DNA from: Pirellulales bacterium
GTDB taxonomy: Bacteria; Planctomycetota; Planctomycetia; Pirellulales; Lacipirellulaceae
Direction of reading: 5' to 3'
NCBI GenBank assembly: GCA_022448345.1
Contig: JAKVCB010000025.1
Span: forward strand, 1-37,720
DNA: 37,720 nucleotides
Translations under genes and position numbers: made by a program
Shown here: positions 1-8,997 of the stretch, piece by piece
Position numbering within the stretch: the stretch's first letter is position 1
How the letters are laid out: every line of letters starts with the position of its first letter
Notes under the pieces: model-generated
What the model saw: only the letters and a program-made list of their open reading frames with translations
Databases searched by the model: none
Told to the model about the DNA's origin: nothing

Positions 1-785
1 AAAACAAAATAGCCATTGTCACCGGCGCCGGAAGTGGTATTGGTCGCGCCATTGCATGTCGACTCGCCAGCGAAGGGGCCAACATCGCCATTGCCGACGT
101 TCAGGTCGAAGGAAGTGAAGAAACGGCGGAAATGGTACGGAACTCTGGGCAAAAAGCACTGGTTGCGGAAACAGACGTCAGCGACGTAGCGAGCGTCCGC
201 TCCACGATCGCTCAGGTCATCACCGAACTGGGGCAGGTCGATCTGGTGGTCAACAATGCGGGCATTAATATTCGTGCCCCGGCGCACGAGATGACAGACG
301 ACCAGTGGCATCGCGTGATTGACGTCAATCTGCATGGGGTGTGGTATTTTTGTCGTCACATCCTCGACCACTTCTTCGAGCGAGGTGAGGGAAATATCGT
401 CAACATATCCTCGATCGGCGCCTTTGAGGCGTCCCATGATCGCGTACCCTACATGGCCAGCAAAGGGGCGGTCGCCTCCATGACCCGGGCGTTAGCCATC
501 GACCTGGCGGAGAAGAACATACGCGTCAATGCGGTCGCGCCAGGCATGACCGCCAGCAACCTGGCGACACCGGAACTGAAGAAGGAAATGGACGCGGTGA
601 CAAAACTCTTTACCCCAATGCGCCGCTGGGCCACTTCCGAAGAAATCGCCGCCGCAGTAGCCTTTCTGGCCTCCGAGGATGCCAGCTACGTTACCGGCCA
701 TGTTCTGACCGTCGACGGCGGCATGTCTGTTGGCAATCGGATTGGCCGAACGCTTCCGCCAGCCGATCAACCCGAGCGTTGGTAA
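1..785 (+). CDS. SDR family NAD(P)-dependent oxidoreductase, 5'-truncated by window edge
   Basis: This is a classical short-chain dehydrogenase/reductase, probably oxidising or reducing a sugar or small alcohol in the cytoplasm. The open frame runs from the left edge (first full codon at base 3) and lacks only the first few residues. Visible motifs, in order, are the glycine-rich cofactor loop TGAGSGIG near the edge, the NNAG motif, a catalytic Ser in NISSIG, the YMASK stretch carrying the catalytic Tyr and Lys, and a C-terminal VTGHVLTVDGGMSVG typical of the family. The length fits a normal protein of about 260 residues. The next gene on this strand begins about 770 bases downstream, so no operon link is evident, but sugar-acid enzymes lie nearby. 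The substrate cannot be read from the sequence. Confidence 0.93.
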   Translation, partial: NKIAIVTGAGSGIGRAIACRLASEGANIAIADVQVEGSEETAEMVRNSGQKALVAETDVSDVASVRSTIAQVITELGQVDLVVNNAGINIRAPAHEMTDDQWHRVIDVNLHGVWYFCRHILDHFFERGEGNIVNISSIGAFEASHDRVPYMASKGAVASMTRALAIDLAEKNIRVNAVAPGMTASNLATPELKKEMDAVTKLFTPMRRWATSEEIAAAVAFLASEDASYVTGHVLTVDGGMSVGNRIGRTLPPADQPERW

Positions 786-817
786 GTCACACCGGCATTC
801 CCGCTCGACCTGCTGGG

Positions 818-1057
818 TTATTTGCGCTTTAAGTACCTCAATAGCCAGACAAACACCACGGCGCCGACCACAGCCGAAATTAACTCTCCAACCAGATTGG
901 TAGGACCGAGGCCCAATAGGCCAAACAGCAGGCCACCGACAAAGGCCCCAATCACCCCCACGATCAAATTGCCGAGCAATCCATAGGACGTTTTCATGAT
1001 TTTGCCGGCGCACCATCCTGCCGCGAGTCCAATGAGCAGAAAATAGATCAAAGTCAT
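818..1057 (-). CDS. GlsB/YeaQ/YmgE family small membrane protein
   Basis: This 79-residue protein is of the transglycosylase-associated (GlsB/YeaQ/YmgE) type, small inner-membrane proteins often linked to envelope stress. It shows three hydrophobic glycine-rich stretches: about residues 2-20, 28-48 and 58-74. The family signature GLLGNLIVGVIGAFVGG sits in the middle, and the C-terminus is short and basic (RYLKRK). Length and layout match the family. A GGGGA-type ribosome-binding site lies about eight bases before the ATG. It is convergent with the SDR gene and stands alone. The molecular function of the family is poorly known, so only the family call is firm. Confidence 0.9.
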   Translation of the reverse strand: MTLIYFLLIGLAAGWCAGKIMKTSYGLLGNLIVGVIGAFVGGLLFGLLGLGPTNLVGELISAVVGAVVFVWLLRYLKRK

Positions 1058-1559
1058 CGTTTTGTCCCCAGGATCAAGGTTCTGTCCAACTCTCTCAGGC
1101 AGGTCCAGTCGCCCGCGGGCCTCCTACGGAGCTGCCTCCCGCCAATTAGGCCCTTCCACCGGTTAGCCCTCCCACCGGTTAGCCCTTCCACCGGCTAGCG
1201 TAGTGGAGAATGGTTTTCAAACCTAGGCGAATGTGGCGTGCATTAAGATGCCTGAGCGTCGGCTCCTAACCGGCGGCAGAAAGGTCCCCGAAAAGGGGTG
1301 CCCGACTCCCTCCACGAGAAAACCGCACCCTCGGTCGTGCCCACGGCTGCCTTTGGGCTTGGAAAAATTCTCTCTGGGCCTACCGAACTCTTCTGGCGTC
1401 TCGAGGCGGGATAGGCGAGAATCGTTCCGGCTGTGAAGCCCCTTTCGGGGGCGGCCCGTGGCGTTTCAGCTCCGACGGAAATGGTGGCTGGAAGCAACCC
1501 CAAAAATTAGACTTGCGATGCAAGTTCTGAGTTTCCGCTGAACTTTGGCAGGTAAGAAG
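1058..1559. other. Intergenic region, 502 bases
   Basis: No supportable gene is visible between the divergent GlsB-like gene and the DUF805-MFS gene. The region contains a three-copy 16-base tandem repeat (1150-1197) and several GC-rich short inverted repeats, such as GCCCC/GGGGC near 1438-1452, but none is followed by a T-run. Short frames in both strands have proline- and arginine-rich translations typical of chance frames. Confidence 0.6.
1150..1197. repeat. Three tandem copies of a 16-base unit
   Basis: The unit GCCCTTCCACCGGTTA occurs three times head to tail. Copy 2 differs by one base (T to C in the CCCTTCC stretch) and copy 3 by one base (GGTTA to GGCTA). Each copy contains the small near-palindrome ACCGGT. 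It lies about 95 bases upstream of the GlsB-like start and about 360 bases upstream of the DUF805-MFS start. It could be a regulatory array or simple slippage. Confidence 0.85.
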
Positions 1560-3239
1560 ATGGAAGACTTCATCGACGCTATTAAAAAGTGTACTGACTT
1601 CCACGGTCGTGCAACGCGTACGCAATATTGGATGTTTGTTCTGTTATACGTATTTTTTTTAGTGGTAATAAAAGTTATTGCGATTGGGTCTGCGCTGGTT
1701 GCAATTTACACTTTAGCGTTACTTATACCGACTATTAGTATTGGTGCGCGGCGTCTTCATGACACTGGCCGCAGTGGATGGTGGCAACTGCTCCTACTCA
1801 TTCCGCTTGTCGGTACCGTTATATTGATTGTTTTTTATGCTACCAAAAGTCAGGGTGACAACCAATATGGCCCCCAGGTATCGGCATCGTCCGCTGCCCC
1901 CGATCCATCGTACGCCGCTCCCGATCCATCGTACGCCGCTCCCGATCCATCGTACGGCACTCCCGACCGCTGGTTTGTGCTTGTCTTTCTGGCGGTCAAC
2001 TACGCTGTCCTGATCATGCAACGCAACGGCATTGCCTTTGTCCTGGTGCCGCTCAAAGCAGATCTTGCGCTGAGCGATGCCCAGACTGGCTGGCTGCAAA
2101 CCGCCTTTCTCGTTCCCTATGGGGCGTCGCAATTATTTGTAGGTTACCTGAGCGACCGCTTTACGCGACGCAATGTTTTGATGGCAAGCCTCGCAGCCAG
2201 CCTGCTCTCTCTAGCCGGCATGGGCCTTGTCTCAAGTTTTAATGGTCTTGTGGCCATGCGCATTATTTTGGGATTTGCCCAGGCCGCCAGTGTTCCGGCA
2301 ATCGCCAGTGTGATGGGCGATGTGTTTACGGCAAAAAGCCGATCCACGGCCGTCGCCCTTTATTTTTGCTCCTATTCAATCTCGATGTATTTTGCCGGAT
2401 GGGCCGGCGGAACGATTGCCGATATGCCGCCGCTAGAGCTTGGCGACACCTCCGCCACCCTCGCTGGCTGGCGGACTGCGTTTTTCACGTTTTCCACCAT
2501 CGGGCTGGCGTGGCTTGGATGCATGGCCTTTTTCTTTCGCGAACCACAGCGGGCTGAACGCCAGCAGGGCACGGGCCTGGGAAAGGAAGGGGGCTCTTTC
2601 GGGCAAACCATTTTAAGTGTCGTTTCGGTACCATCCTTTATGATGATTGCCTTGGTATTTCTACTTTACTGTATTGTGAATAACGTCCGTGAATTCTGGC
2701 TTCCCAGGTATACCTTGGAGACGTTCGGCATGTCGCTGGAAGAAGCGGGCGTTTTTTCAACCCAGTCGATCATGTTCAGTACGATTGTAGGCAATCTCAT
2801 AGGGGGCCTCTGGGCCGACTGGTGGGCGGCAAAATTTCGCTCCGGCCGTCTTATGGTCCAGGCCATTGCCATGCTCATTTGGATCCCAGCGCTGGTTGCC
2901 ATTGGCTCCACCGCGAACAAAGACTTTATGAACTACGGAATGATTGCCTGGGGATTCGCTTTTGGTGTTTATTCGGTGAATCTCTGGACCACCACCTTTG
3001 ACGTGGTTGATCCTGCGGCACGGGCTACCGCCACGGGGCTACTGAACGTTTTCGGCATGGTCGCTTCGTTTGTCTCCCCGCTTATAGGATACGGGATAGA
3101 CCCCGCACGCCAGTGGTACGGCCTGGCCGATGTCTTTAATTATCTGAGTGTGCTATCGGCGGTGTGCTTTGTGTTCATTGCCCTTACGATTCTCCTGTTT
3201 TTAAAACGTGATTACCGAGGACCGCTTGAATGCGACTGA
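1560..3239 (+). CDS. DUF805 domain fused to an MFS transporter
   Basis: This 559-residue membrane protein looks like two proteins joined. Residues about 1-107 are a complete DUF805 domain: DFHGRATRTQYW at the start, three hydrophobic segments, GARRLHDTGRSGWW in the middle and a QGDNQYGP end. A linker follows with three copies of AAPDPSY. From about residue 137 there is a 12-span major facilitator domain with the cytoplasmic loop motif GYLSDRFTRR. The MFS part resembles sugar-acid or phthalate-type porters. The ATG at 1560 is preferred over an in-frame TTG at 1545 because it matches the usual DUF805 N-terminus. The last 10 bases overlap the enolase-family gene, so the transporter probably imports that enzyme's substrate. 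The DUF805 part is visibly more AT-rich than its surroundings, suggesting it was added later. Confidence 0.9.
   Translation: MEDFIDAIKKCTDFHGRATRTQYWMFVLLYVFFLVVIKVIAIGSALVAIYTLALLIPTISIGARRLHDTGRSGWWQLLLLIPLVGTVILIVFYATKSQGDNQYGPQVSASSAAPDPSYAAPDPSYAAPDPSYGTPDRWFVLVFLAVNYAVLIMQRNGIAFVLVPLKADLALSDAQTGWLQTAFLVPYGASQLFVGYLSDRFTRRNVLMASLAASLLSLAGMGLVSSFNGLVAMRIILGFAQAASVPAIASVMGDVFTAKSRSTAVALYFCSYSISMYFAGWAGGTIADMPPLELGDTSATLAGWRTAFFTFSTIGLAWLGCMAFFFREPQRAERQQGTGLGKEGGSFGQTILSVVSVPSFMMIALVFLLYCIVNNVREFWLPRYTLETFGMSLEEAGVFSTQSIMFSTIVGNLIGGLWADWWAAKFRSGRLMVQAIAMLIWIPALVAIGSTANKDFMNYGMIAWGFAFGVYSVNLWTTTFDVVDPAARATATGLLNVFGMVASFVSPLIGYGIDPARQWYGLADVFNYLSVLSAVCFVFIALTILLFLKRDYRGPLECD
1893..1955 (+). 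repeat. In-frame 21-base tandem repeat, three copies, encoding the linker
   Basis: Three nearly identical 21-base units encode AAPDPSY three times, followed by a degenerate GTPDR. Copies 2 and 3 are identical at the DNA level and copy 1 differs at two positions. The repeat sits exactly at the junction of the DUF805 and MFS domains. Confidence 0.95.
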
Positions 3240-4492
3240 CTGTCAAGAATATTGAACGCATCTGGGTTGACTTGCCCTTTCGGGAAGTCGCCCATCGGAA
3301 CATGATTCGCGAGTTGCCCCATTGGAGTATTCTGGAACTCTGCAAAGTTACCCTGGAGTGCGGAACGGTTGGAATCGGGGAAACGATGCCCTTCTACACC
3401 TGGCAGGAAGTGACCGACGAGTCGGTTGCCAGGGCGACCGGAAAACCGGCTTCGGAGGTGATGTGGGACGACTCCCTCGGCGGGGGCCTCCAGATGGCCC
3501 TGTTCGACGCGGTCGCCCGGGCAAATGAGGTTCCGGTCCATCACCTCCTGGGAGAGAAACAGCGCAGCAATGCGCCTGTCTCGTGGTGGTCGGTGGAAAT
3601 GCCCATCGAGGATTGGATTAGCGAAGCACGCGAAGCAGTTTCGCTTGGATACACCAATTACAAAATGAAAGCCCGGCCCTGGGTCGACCTGGTGCAGCAG
3701 GTCAAAACCATTTCCGAGGAAACGCCCGACTATTTTGAAATCGACCTCGATTTCAACACCATGCTGTGCAACTCGGCCCACGCAGTGCGGATTCTTACCC
3801 AGCTTCAAAAGTATGAGAAGGTCAAGATCTTTGAGTCACCCATCCCGCAGAAAGATGTCGCCGGCAACAAGTACCTCCGCGCGCAAACTTCGGTTCCGAT
3901 TGCGATGCACGTGGGCAATCCGCCCCTGACCACGGCACTGGAGGAAGACGTATGCGATGGCTTTGTAGTCAATGGAGGGGTGAGCCAGGTGCTGCATGAG
4001 GCCCACTGCATCACTGAGAAAAACAAGGTCTTCTGGCTGCAGAACACCGGCAGCGGACTCTCGACCGTGTGGTGTTTGCAGCTGGCGGCCGTGTTGAGCC
4101 ATGCCCGCTGGCCAGCGGTGAACTGTCACAATCTTTACGTTCACACCCTGCTGAAAAATCCTTTGGTGGTCAAAGGGGGCTATGTCGATATCCCCGATAC
4201 CCCAGGGATTGGTTATGAACTCGACTGGGACGTGGTCGAAAAATATCGGATTGAACCGATTGCCAAGCCGTATCCTTACCCCGACCTGTTGATTCGGGTC
4301 AGCTGGCCCAGCGGCGCCGAGGATTTTTATGCCCATGGCCTCCAGTACTGGGACGACTACATTGAGGGGCGCCGCCCCATTTTCAGTCCCGGCGTCAACA
4401 TGGACGTGGTTCCGGACGATGGTTCCGACCAGTGGCGGAGCCAATACAACGAGGCCCTCAAAAAGCCAAGCTGGGTGTTAAGGGACAACTGA
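3230..4492 (+). CDS. Enolase-superfamily (mandelate racemase/muconate lactonizing type) protein
   Basis: This 420-residue protein has the two-part layout of the enolase superfamily: an N-terminal capping domain (about 1-120) and a barrel. A KxK motif (K145, K147), an acidic metal ligand in DLDFN (D174) and a second in FESPIP (E202) are visible, pointing to sugar-acid dehydratase or racemase chemistry. The third ligand position, usually D, E or N after the VPIA stretch, appears to be H227. The later catalytic His seen in glucarate dehydratases appears to be replaced in FWLQNTGSG. It may therefore have altered chemistry. The start lies inside the transporter's last codons, implying translational coupling. 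A Gfo/Idh/MocA gene follows after 53 bases. The exact substrate is unknown. Confidence 0.85.
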   Translation: MRLTVKNIERIWVDLPFREVAHRNMIRELPHWSILELCKVTLECGTVGIGETMPFYTWQEVTDESVARATGKPASEVMWDDSLGGGLQMALFDAVARANEVPVHHLLGEKQRSNAPVSWWSVEMPIEDWISEAREAVSLGYTNYKMKARPWVDLVQQVKTISEETPDYFEIDLDFNTMLCNSAHAVRILTQLQKYEKVKIFESPIPQKDVAGNKYLRAQTSVPIAMHVGNPPLTTALEEDVCDGFVVNGGVSQVLHEAHCITEKNKVFWLQNTGSGLSTVWCLQLAAVLSHARWPAVNCHNLYVHTLLKNPLVVKGGYVDIPDTPGIGYELDWDVVEKYRIEPIAKPYPYPDLLIRVSWPSGAEDFYAHGLQYWDDYIEGRRPIFSPGVNMDVVPDDGSDQWRSQYNEALKKPSWVLRDN

Positions 4493-4545
4493 GTTTCAAC
4501 GCCCGTACCGATGCCACATTTCTCGATTAGTTCCAAGAACCAAGC

Positions 4546-5562
4546 ATGCCTGACAAAACTCGAGTTGGCCTGATCCGGTGCGATTCCCACGGCCTGTGGT
4601 ATGCGGCGCTGATGGCCCAGGTCGATCCACTGTTACTGAAAAATCCGCGGCCCTACGACCCGGACATCAAGTACTCCTGGGAAGGCGGCGGCGTCCACCG
4701 TTTTTTCTACACCAATTACGGGGACCCCACGCTCCGCACCGCACCCTACGTGGGTGGATTTGAAATTACCCGGGTATGGGATGTCCACCCCGAGGTGGCC
4801 GAAGAGACTTCGCGCGTGTTGTGTGATCGACCCATGGTGTGCGACACGCCCGACCAGTGCAGCGACGACGTCGATTTGGTCTTCATTGCCGACTGCAACT
4901 GGGATGGTGAAGACCATGTGGAACTAGCCACGCCGGGACTCGAAAAGGGAGTGCCAACCTTTATCGACAAGCCGCTCGCCTTTACGGTCGGCGAATGTCG
5001 ACAGTTGATTGAGCTGGCCGCCCGAAAAAAGGCCCCTTTGTTCTCTGCATCGATTCTACGGTTCGAGCCGACGGTGGCCCGTTTTCGGAACCGCATTCCC
5101 GAGGTGGGCCAGTTAAACTTTGCCACGCTCAATGGGGCGGGCACCGCCCCGGCTGGTTTAATTCACACCATCAGTGCCACGCAGCATCTGTTTGGCACCG
5201 GGGTCAGCACCGTTGAGGTGATGTCGACCGCCAAGCAAACGTCAGTCTGGCTTGATTACGACAACAATCCTCGCGCGCCTGCAAACGGGGTAATGATCCA
5301 TGCCGATACCGGCACGCGGTGTTTTCCGGGGGCGATTGGGATCAGCCTGATCGGGACCGAAGATGACATCGACCTGCGGAACTTGGGAAGTCACCAATAT
5401 CCCTGGGGGGCGGCTGAAATCGTGCGGCGAATTCAACAGATGCTGGTCACAGGAAAAAATCCCGCGGAACTCGACGACATGGTCGAGGGGATTGCCACGC
5501 TGGAGGCATTTCGGGCCGCCCAGGCCACCGGTAAACCGGCCCGCGTGGCGGATTTTCTCTAA
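4546..5562 (+). CDS. Gfo/Idh/MocA-type NAD(P)-dependent oxidoreductase
   Basis: This 338-residue protein has a Rossmann-like N-terminal half and a C-terminal alpha/beta half typical of the Gfo/Idh/MocA family, which oxidises or reduces sugars and inositols. Support comes from the run DLVFIADCNWDGEDHVE, the hallmark FIDKPLAFT containing the family Lys (K142), and a late GTEDDIDLRN segment. The N-terminus is unusual: the expected glycine-rich GxGxxG loop reads VGLIRCDSHGLWYAALM, so cofactor binding may differ. About 35 extra residues (roughly 30-65) are inserted after the first strand and helix. It lies 53 bases after the enolase-family gene on the same strand and probably works in the same sugar-acid pathway. 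The substrate is not inferable. Confidence 0.85.
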   Translation: MPDKTRVGLIRCDSHGLWYAALMAQVDPLLLKNPRPYDPDIKYSWEGGGVHRFFYTNYGDPTLRTAPYVGGFEITRVWDVHPEVAEETSRVLCDRPMVCDTPDQCSDDVDLVFIADCNWDGEDHVELATPGLEKGVPTFIDKPLAFTVGECRQLIELAARKKAPLFSASILRFEPTVARFRNRIPEVGQLNFATLNGAGTAPAGLIHTISATQHLFGTGVSTVEVMSTAKQTSVWLDYDNNPRAPANGVMIHADTGTRCFPGAIGISLIGTEDDIDLRNLGSHQYPWGAAEIVRRIQQMLVTGKNPAELDDMVEGIATLEAFRAAQATGKPARVADFL

Positions 5563-5871
5563 TCGACTCTGCTACCAGAAGCTGCGGAGAGTTTTTTTAG
5601 AAACGGGCAACCTGTCGCTTGCGCATCCGTCCTACGTGAGAGCAAGCCGCTCTGCCGCTGCTTCGTCAATTGGCCCGACGACACACAATATCACCCCAAG
5701 GATGAGGAAGAGGTTTCGCCCTACAAATAGGGAGGTTCGAGCGGCCCAACAAAACCACGAAAACATTACAGACGACACACGTGGCTTCCTGTAAAATCCA
5801 GGTTTGGCGTTGTCTCCACGTTAACGCGAGGCTGCCGGCCATTATATCGATTTTCCCCGAGGGGCATCCAC
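5563..5871. other. Intergenic region, 309 bases
   Basis: No gene is supportable here. The only clear signal is a GAGGGG ribosome-binding site at 5859-5864, seven bases before the ATG of the next gene. No terminator with a T-run was seen after the Gfo/Idh/MocA gene. Confidence 0.6.
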
Positions 5872-8800
5872 ATGTCGATTTCCAGGAATTTCTTGCCAGT
5901 CGTTGTCGTTTGGAGTCTTTTCTCACCGTGGGCCACAGCTGAACAGCCGGCCGGCCTGGTGGCCGAATGGCCCTTTGATGAGGGCTCCGGAAATACCGCC
6001 AAAGACACCAGTGGCAACGGTCATGCGGCCAACCTGCAAGGTGCGAGTTGGGTCAAGCTCGATCAAGGTTATGCCATCTCGATCGACGGAGTGGATGATT
6101 ACATTGACTGCGCCCCAGAGCGTGACCTCAAGCTGGAAGGGCCAGTCACGATTGAAGCGTGGGTAAAACCGACGCGGCCCGGACGGGGAGAAGCCCACCT
6201 GCTGGGTGAAGGGGTGGCCAGCTACGGCCTCACCTTCTACAACTCGAACCTTTGTTTCTTTTACATCTCCGGCGGCGGCAACAATTTGAAGGAGGCGCTG
6301 GAAGTCGGCAAATGGCAGCACGTCGCTGCAACGTTCGACGGCAAACAGTTGGGCCTTTGGATCAACGGCAGGCAAGTGGGCAATGCGCCCTCCAAGAAAG
6401 ATCAATTTGAATCTGGGGGAGGCTTTTCTATTGGCACCAATGGCAGGCCCGACCTCCCTCGCTACCAGGGGCTTATCGATGAGGTGCGGCTTTACAATCG
6501 GGCAATCGACGAGAAGGAAATCGTCGCCCACTTCCTGGCAGAGGCCGAGAATCACGAGTTGGCAATTTCTCGCGCGATTCCCGTGGCCAAAGACGAAGCC
6601 ACCCAGTTCTTCCAAACACACCCTGATCCAATTAACGTCCAGCAGCAGGGCAGTAGTATCCTCATCGCCAATCGTAAGATTGGCCTTGAATTCATCCAGT
6701 CAGACCGCGGTTTTGGGCTCAATCGCCTTTATAGCATCGAGCAAGACCACGATTTCCTTGCCAGCGACACCCTAGGTGGCCAGCGGCAACTGTTCGAAAT
6801 TCGCATGACACCCGATGTGCGAGGAAGCAATCGGGACGAACGCTGGAAAACCGTCGGCAGCCTGATGGGGATCATGGATGAAATGGCGGTCGACGCGTTT
6901 TCGGTAGGGTCCCAGGAGGCGACGTCCGTCTCCGTGCAAACCGAAGACAAAGGGGATGAGACGGTCCTTCATTTGAACTGGCACCAGATACCCGTCCGAG
7001 GCAAAACCCACTTGATGGATGTTGAGGTCACGATCACCCTCAAAGAGGGAGATCCCCTCTCCTATTGGCGAATCAATATCGATAATCCCGGCATAAAATA
7101 TGGCTTGGAACGGGTTCGGTTTCCCTTGGTCTCCTTAGCCCCGATCGATGCGCCCGAGGATGACGCTTACATCTATCCCCGCGAGCATGGTGGACTGGTA
7201 GAGGATCCTTTCAACGCCCCATCCGGACTGGGAGTTGGATTCAACGCCAGGGGAGCCTATTACCCGGTCGACTTCAACATGCAGTTCCAGGCCTTCTACG
7301 ACCGGCCCACTGGCAAGGGGGTTTATCTTGCAACCCATGATCCGGCAGCCAGCCTGATGCACATGCAAATTGCCAATACCCCAAATGAAATCACCTGGCG
7401 TCCGGGTCATTTTCCGCCCAACGTCACCTTCTCCGAGGAAAACTATCACCTCCCTTACGATTGTGTGGTTGGTCCCTTCCAAGGCGACTGGTTCGATGCG
7501 GCCCAAATCTACCGCGCGTGGGCCACCCAACAATCGTGGTGTCGCAAGGGGCCACTGCGGAGCCGCCAGGATGTGCCCCGCTGGTACAAGGAATCTCCGT
7601 TTGTGTTTTACACCACGATTGGCGATTCGGCGGAAGGCACCCACGACATGCAGGAAAACATGGTCATTGCCAGTGATCATTTTCGCGAATTTCTCCAGTG
7701 GGCCGGGATCCCGCTGGCCGCCCAATGGTATGGCTGGAAAGAGTTTGTGCCGGGAATGACCTCCTACAACGTTCCCTTTGGAAGCCACCGCCTTTACAAC
7801 CAGGGCCGATGGCGGAATCTTCCGGCGATGAATATTCACGATGGCAACTACCCCAAAATTGGCGCGTGGGCCGCTTTTACCCGCGAGGCCCACCGGTTGC
7901 GCACTGAAGGAGGAATGGTGTGCCCTTACGTCGCCCTCGAGATTTTTGACCAGGGTCCCAGCGAGAATTCCCCTTATGCCGACGAGGCCCGACCCAACGT
8001 GGTCAGGGGCCTGTTCGGCAAGAAGCGAACCTGGAGTAACGAAACCGCCTGGCAGATGTGTTGTGCCACACCATGGTGGCAAAATCGTCTCGAAGAGACT
8101 TGTCGCCTCATGACCGAGCGCGAGGGAATTGGAGGCCTTTACCTCGACGTAATGCAGGGAGCCGGCCTCCCCTGCTATTGGACGCCCCACGGCCATTCGG
8201 CCGCAGGCGGAGATTCCATGACCGGCGGCATGCATGATCTTGTCGAGCGCTGTTTTAACGCGGCAAAGCAGGCCAATCCGATGACGATTATCACCGGGGA
8301 AAATTGTACCGAAAACGTGATCGATGTGATTGATGGAACGTTGACCGTCACCCTGTGGCCCGAAAACAAGGCGCACCTGTTCGCGGCGGTTTACCAGGAT
8401 TACGTCAAGCGATACGGCACAGAAATGTCGACCGGCACCGGGTATCAAGGCCGGTTCACCAATGAGTACGACCAGGATGCGTTTTTCCTTGAAGCCGCCT
8501 CGCTGTTTGTCCAGGGGGCCCAGATCGGACGTCTTCGGTTGCGGCCCCGCGATGCGGCTCTTTCGCTTTCCAACCCAGAGCAGGCGCCGATGATTGCGTT
8601 TTTAGAGCAGATACTCGGTTACTATAAAAGCAACGCCACCAAGGAGTTTTTGTCCTACGGCCAGTTCATGCGGCCACTTCAGTTTCGCCAGCCGGCGGAA
8701 CTTCCGTTGATGACCTATTCGCGAGGCGGCGACTATCCGGCGCTCTGGAACGGCGTGTTCCGAAATCCCGAGGGCGATTTGGCCATCTTCCTCGCCAATG

Positions 8801-8997
8801 CGTCCAGGCAAGATATCCCTTTTGTGAGCAAAGTCGAACTGGCTCGCCACGGGATGTCGGCCGATGCGGTGGTCGATGTGGACCAGATCGACTACACGGG
8901 TGAAATCACACCGGTCGAAAAGGATGTTTCGGGAGTGGTCGCCCTGGAAGGGACCATTCCGGGGCGCGCGATCATTGCCTACCGCCTGAGTGAATAA
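5872..8997 (+). CDS. Secreted LamG-domain protein with DUF6259-like putative glycoside hydrolase region
   Basis: This 1041-residue protein starts with a signal peptide (about residues 1-23, cleavage near ATAEQ). A LamG/concanavalin-like sugar-binding domain follows (about 25-225), with the signature DGVDDYIDC, EAWVKPT, WQHVAATFDGKQLGLWINGR and IDEVRLYNRAI. The rest (about 260-1040) resembles the DUF6259 family: a beta-rich section, then a barrel-like region with GGLYLDVMQGAG and TGENCTE, which look like barrel strand ends carrying acidic residues as in glycoside hydrolases. Activity is inferred, not proven. A good ribosome-binding site (GAGGGG) precedes the ATG. The gene lies between sugar-acid genes and a sialidase-fold gene, fitting polysaccharide breakdown outside the cytoplasm. 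Two short tandem duplications follow it. Confidence 0.85.
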   Translation: MSISRNFLPVVVVWSLFSPWATAEQPAGLVAEWPFDEGSGNTAKDTSGNGHAANLQGASWVKLDQGYAISIDGVDDYIDCAPERDLKLEGPVTIEAWVKPTRPGRGEAHLLGEGVASYGLTFYNSNLCFFYISGGGNNLKEALEVGKWQHVAATFDGKQLGLWINGRQVGNAPSKKDQFESGGGFSIGTNGRPDLPRYQGLIDEVRLYNRAIDEKEIVAHFLAEAENHELAISRAIPVAKDEATQFFQTHPDPINVQQQGSSILIANRKIGLEFIQSDRGFGLNRLYSIEQDHDFLASDTLGGQRQLFEIRMTPDVRGSNRDERWKTVGSLMGIMDEMAVDAFSVGSQEATSVSVQTEDKGDETVLHLNWHQIPVRGKTHLMDVEVTITLKEGDPLSYWRINIDNPGIKYGLERVRFPLVSLAPIDAPEDDAYIYPREHGGLVEDPFNAPSGLGVGFNARGAYYPVDFNMQFQAFYDRPTGKGVYLATHDPAASLMHMQIANTPNEITWRPGHFPPNVTFSEENYHLPYDCVVGPFQGDWFDAAQIYRAWATQQSWCRKGPLRSRQDVPRWYKESPFVFYTTIGDSAEGTHDMQENMVIASDHFREFLQWAGIPLAAQWYGWKEFVPGMTSYNVPFGSHRLYNQGRWRNLPAMNIHDGNYPKIGAWAAFTREAHRLRTEGGMVCPYVALEIFDQGPSENSPYADEARPNVVRGLFGKKRTWSNETAWQMCCATPWWQNRLEETCRLMTEREGIGGLYLDVMQGAGLPCYWTPHGHSAAGGDSMTGGMHDLVERCFNAAKQANPMTIITGENCTENVIDVIDGTLTVTLWPENKAHLFAAVYQDYVKRYGTEMSTGTGYQGRFTNEYDQDAFFLEAASLFVQGAQIGRLRLRPRDAALSLSNPEQAPMIAFLEQILGYYKSNATKEFLSYGQFMRPLQFRQPAELPLMTYSRGGDYPALWNGVFRNPEGDLAIFLANASRQDIPFVSKVELARHGMSADAVVDVDQIDYTGEITPVEKDVSGVVALEGTIPGRAIIAYRLSE

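Noticed and set aside
1200-1530. Short frames upstream of the DUF805-MFS gene as small genes
   Set aside because: They overlap on both strands, have arginine- and proline-rich translations and no ribosome-binding sites.
7135-8448. A 437-residue frame on the - strand inside the LamG-DUF6259 gene
   Set aside because: It is the shadow of a well-supported gene; its translation shows no domain or motif.
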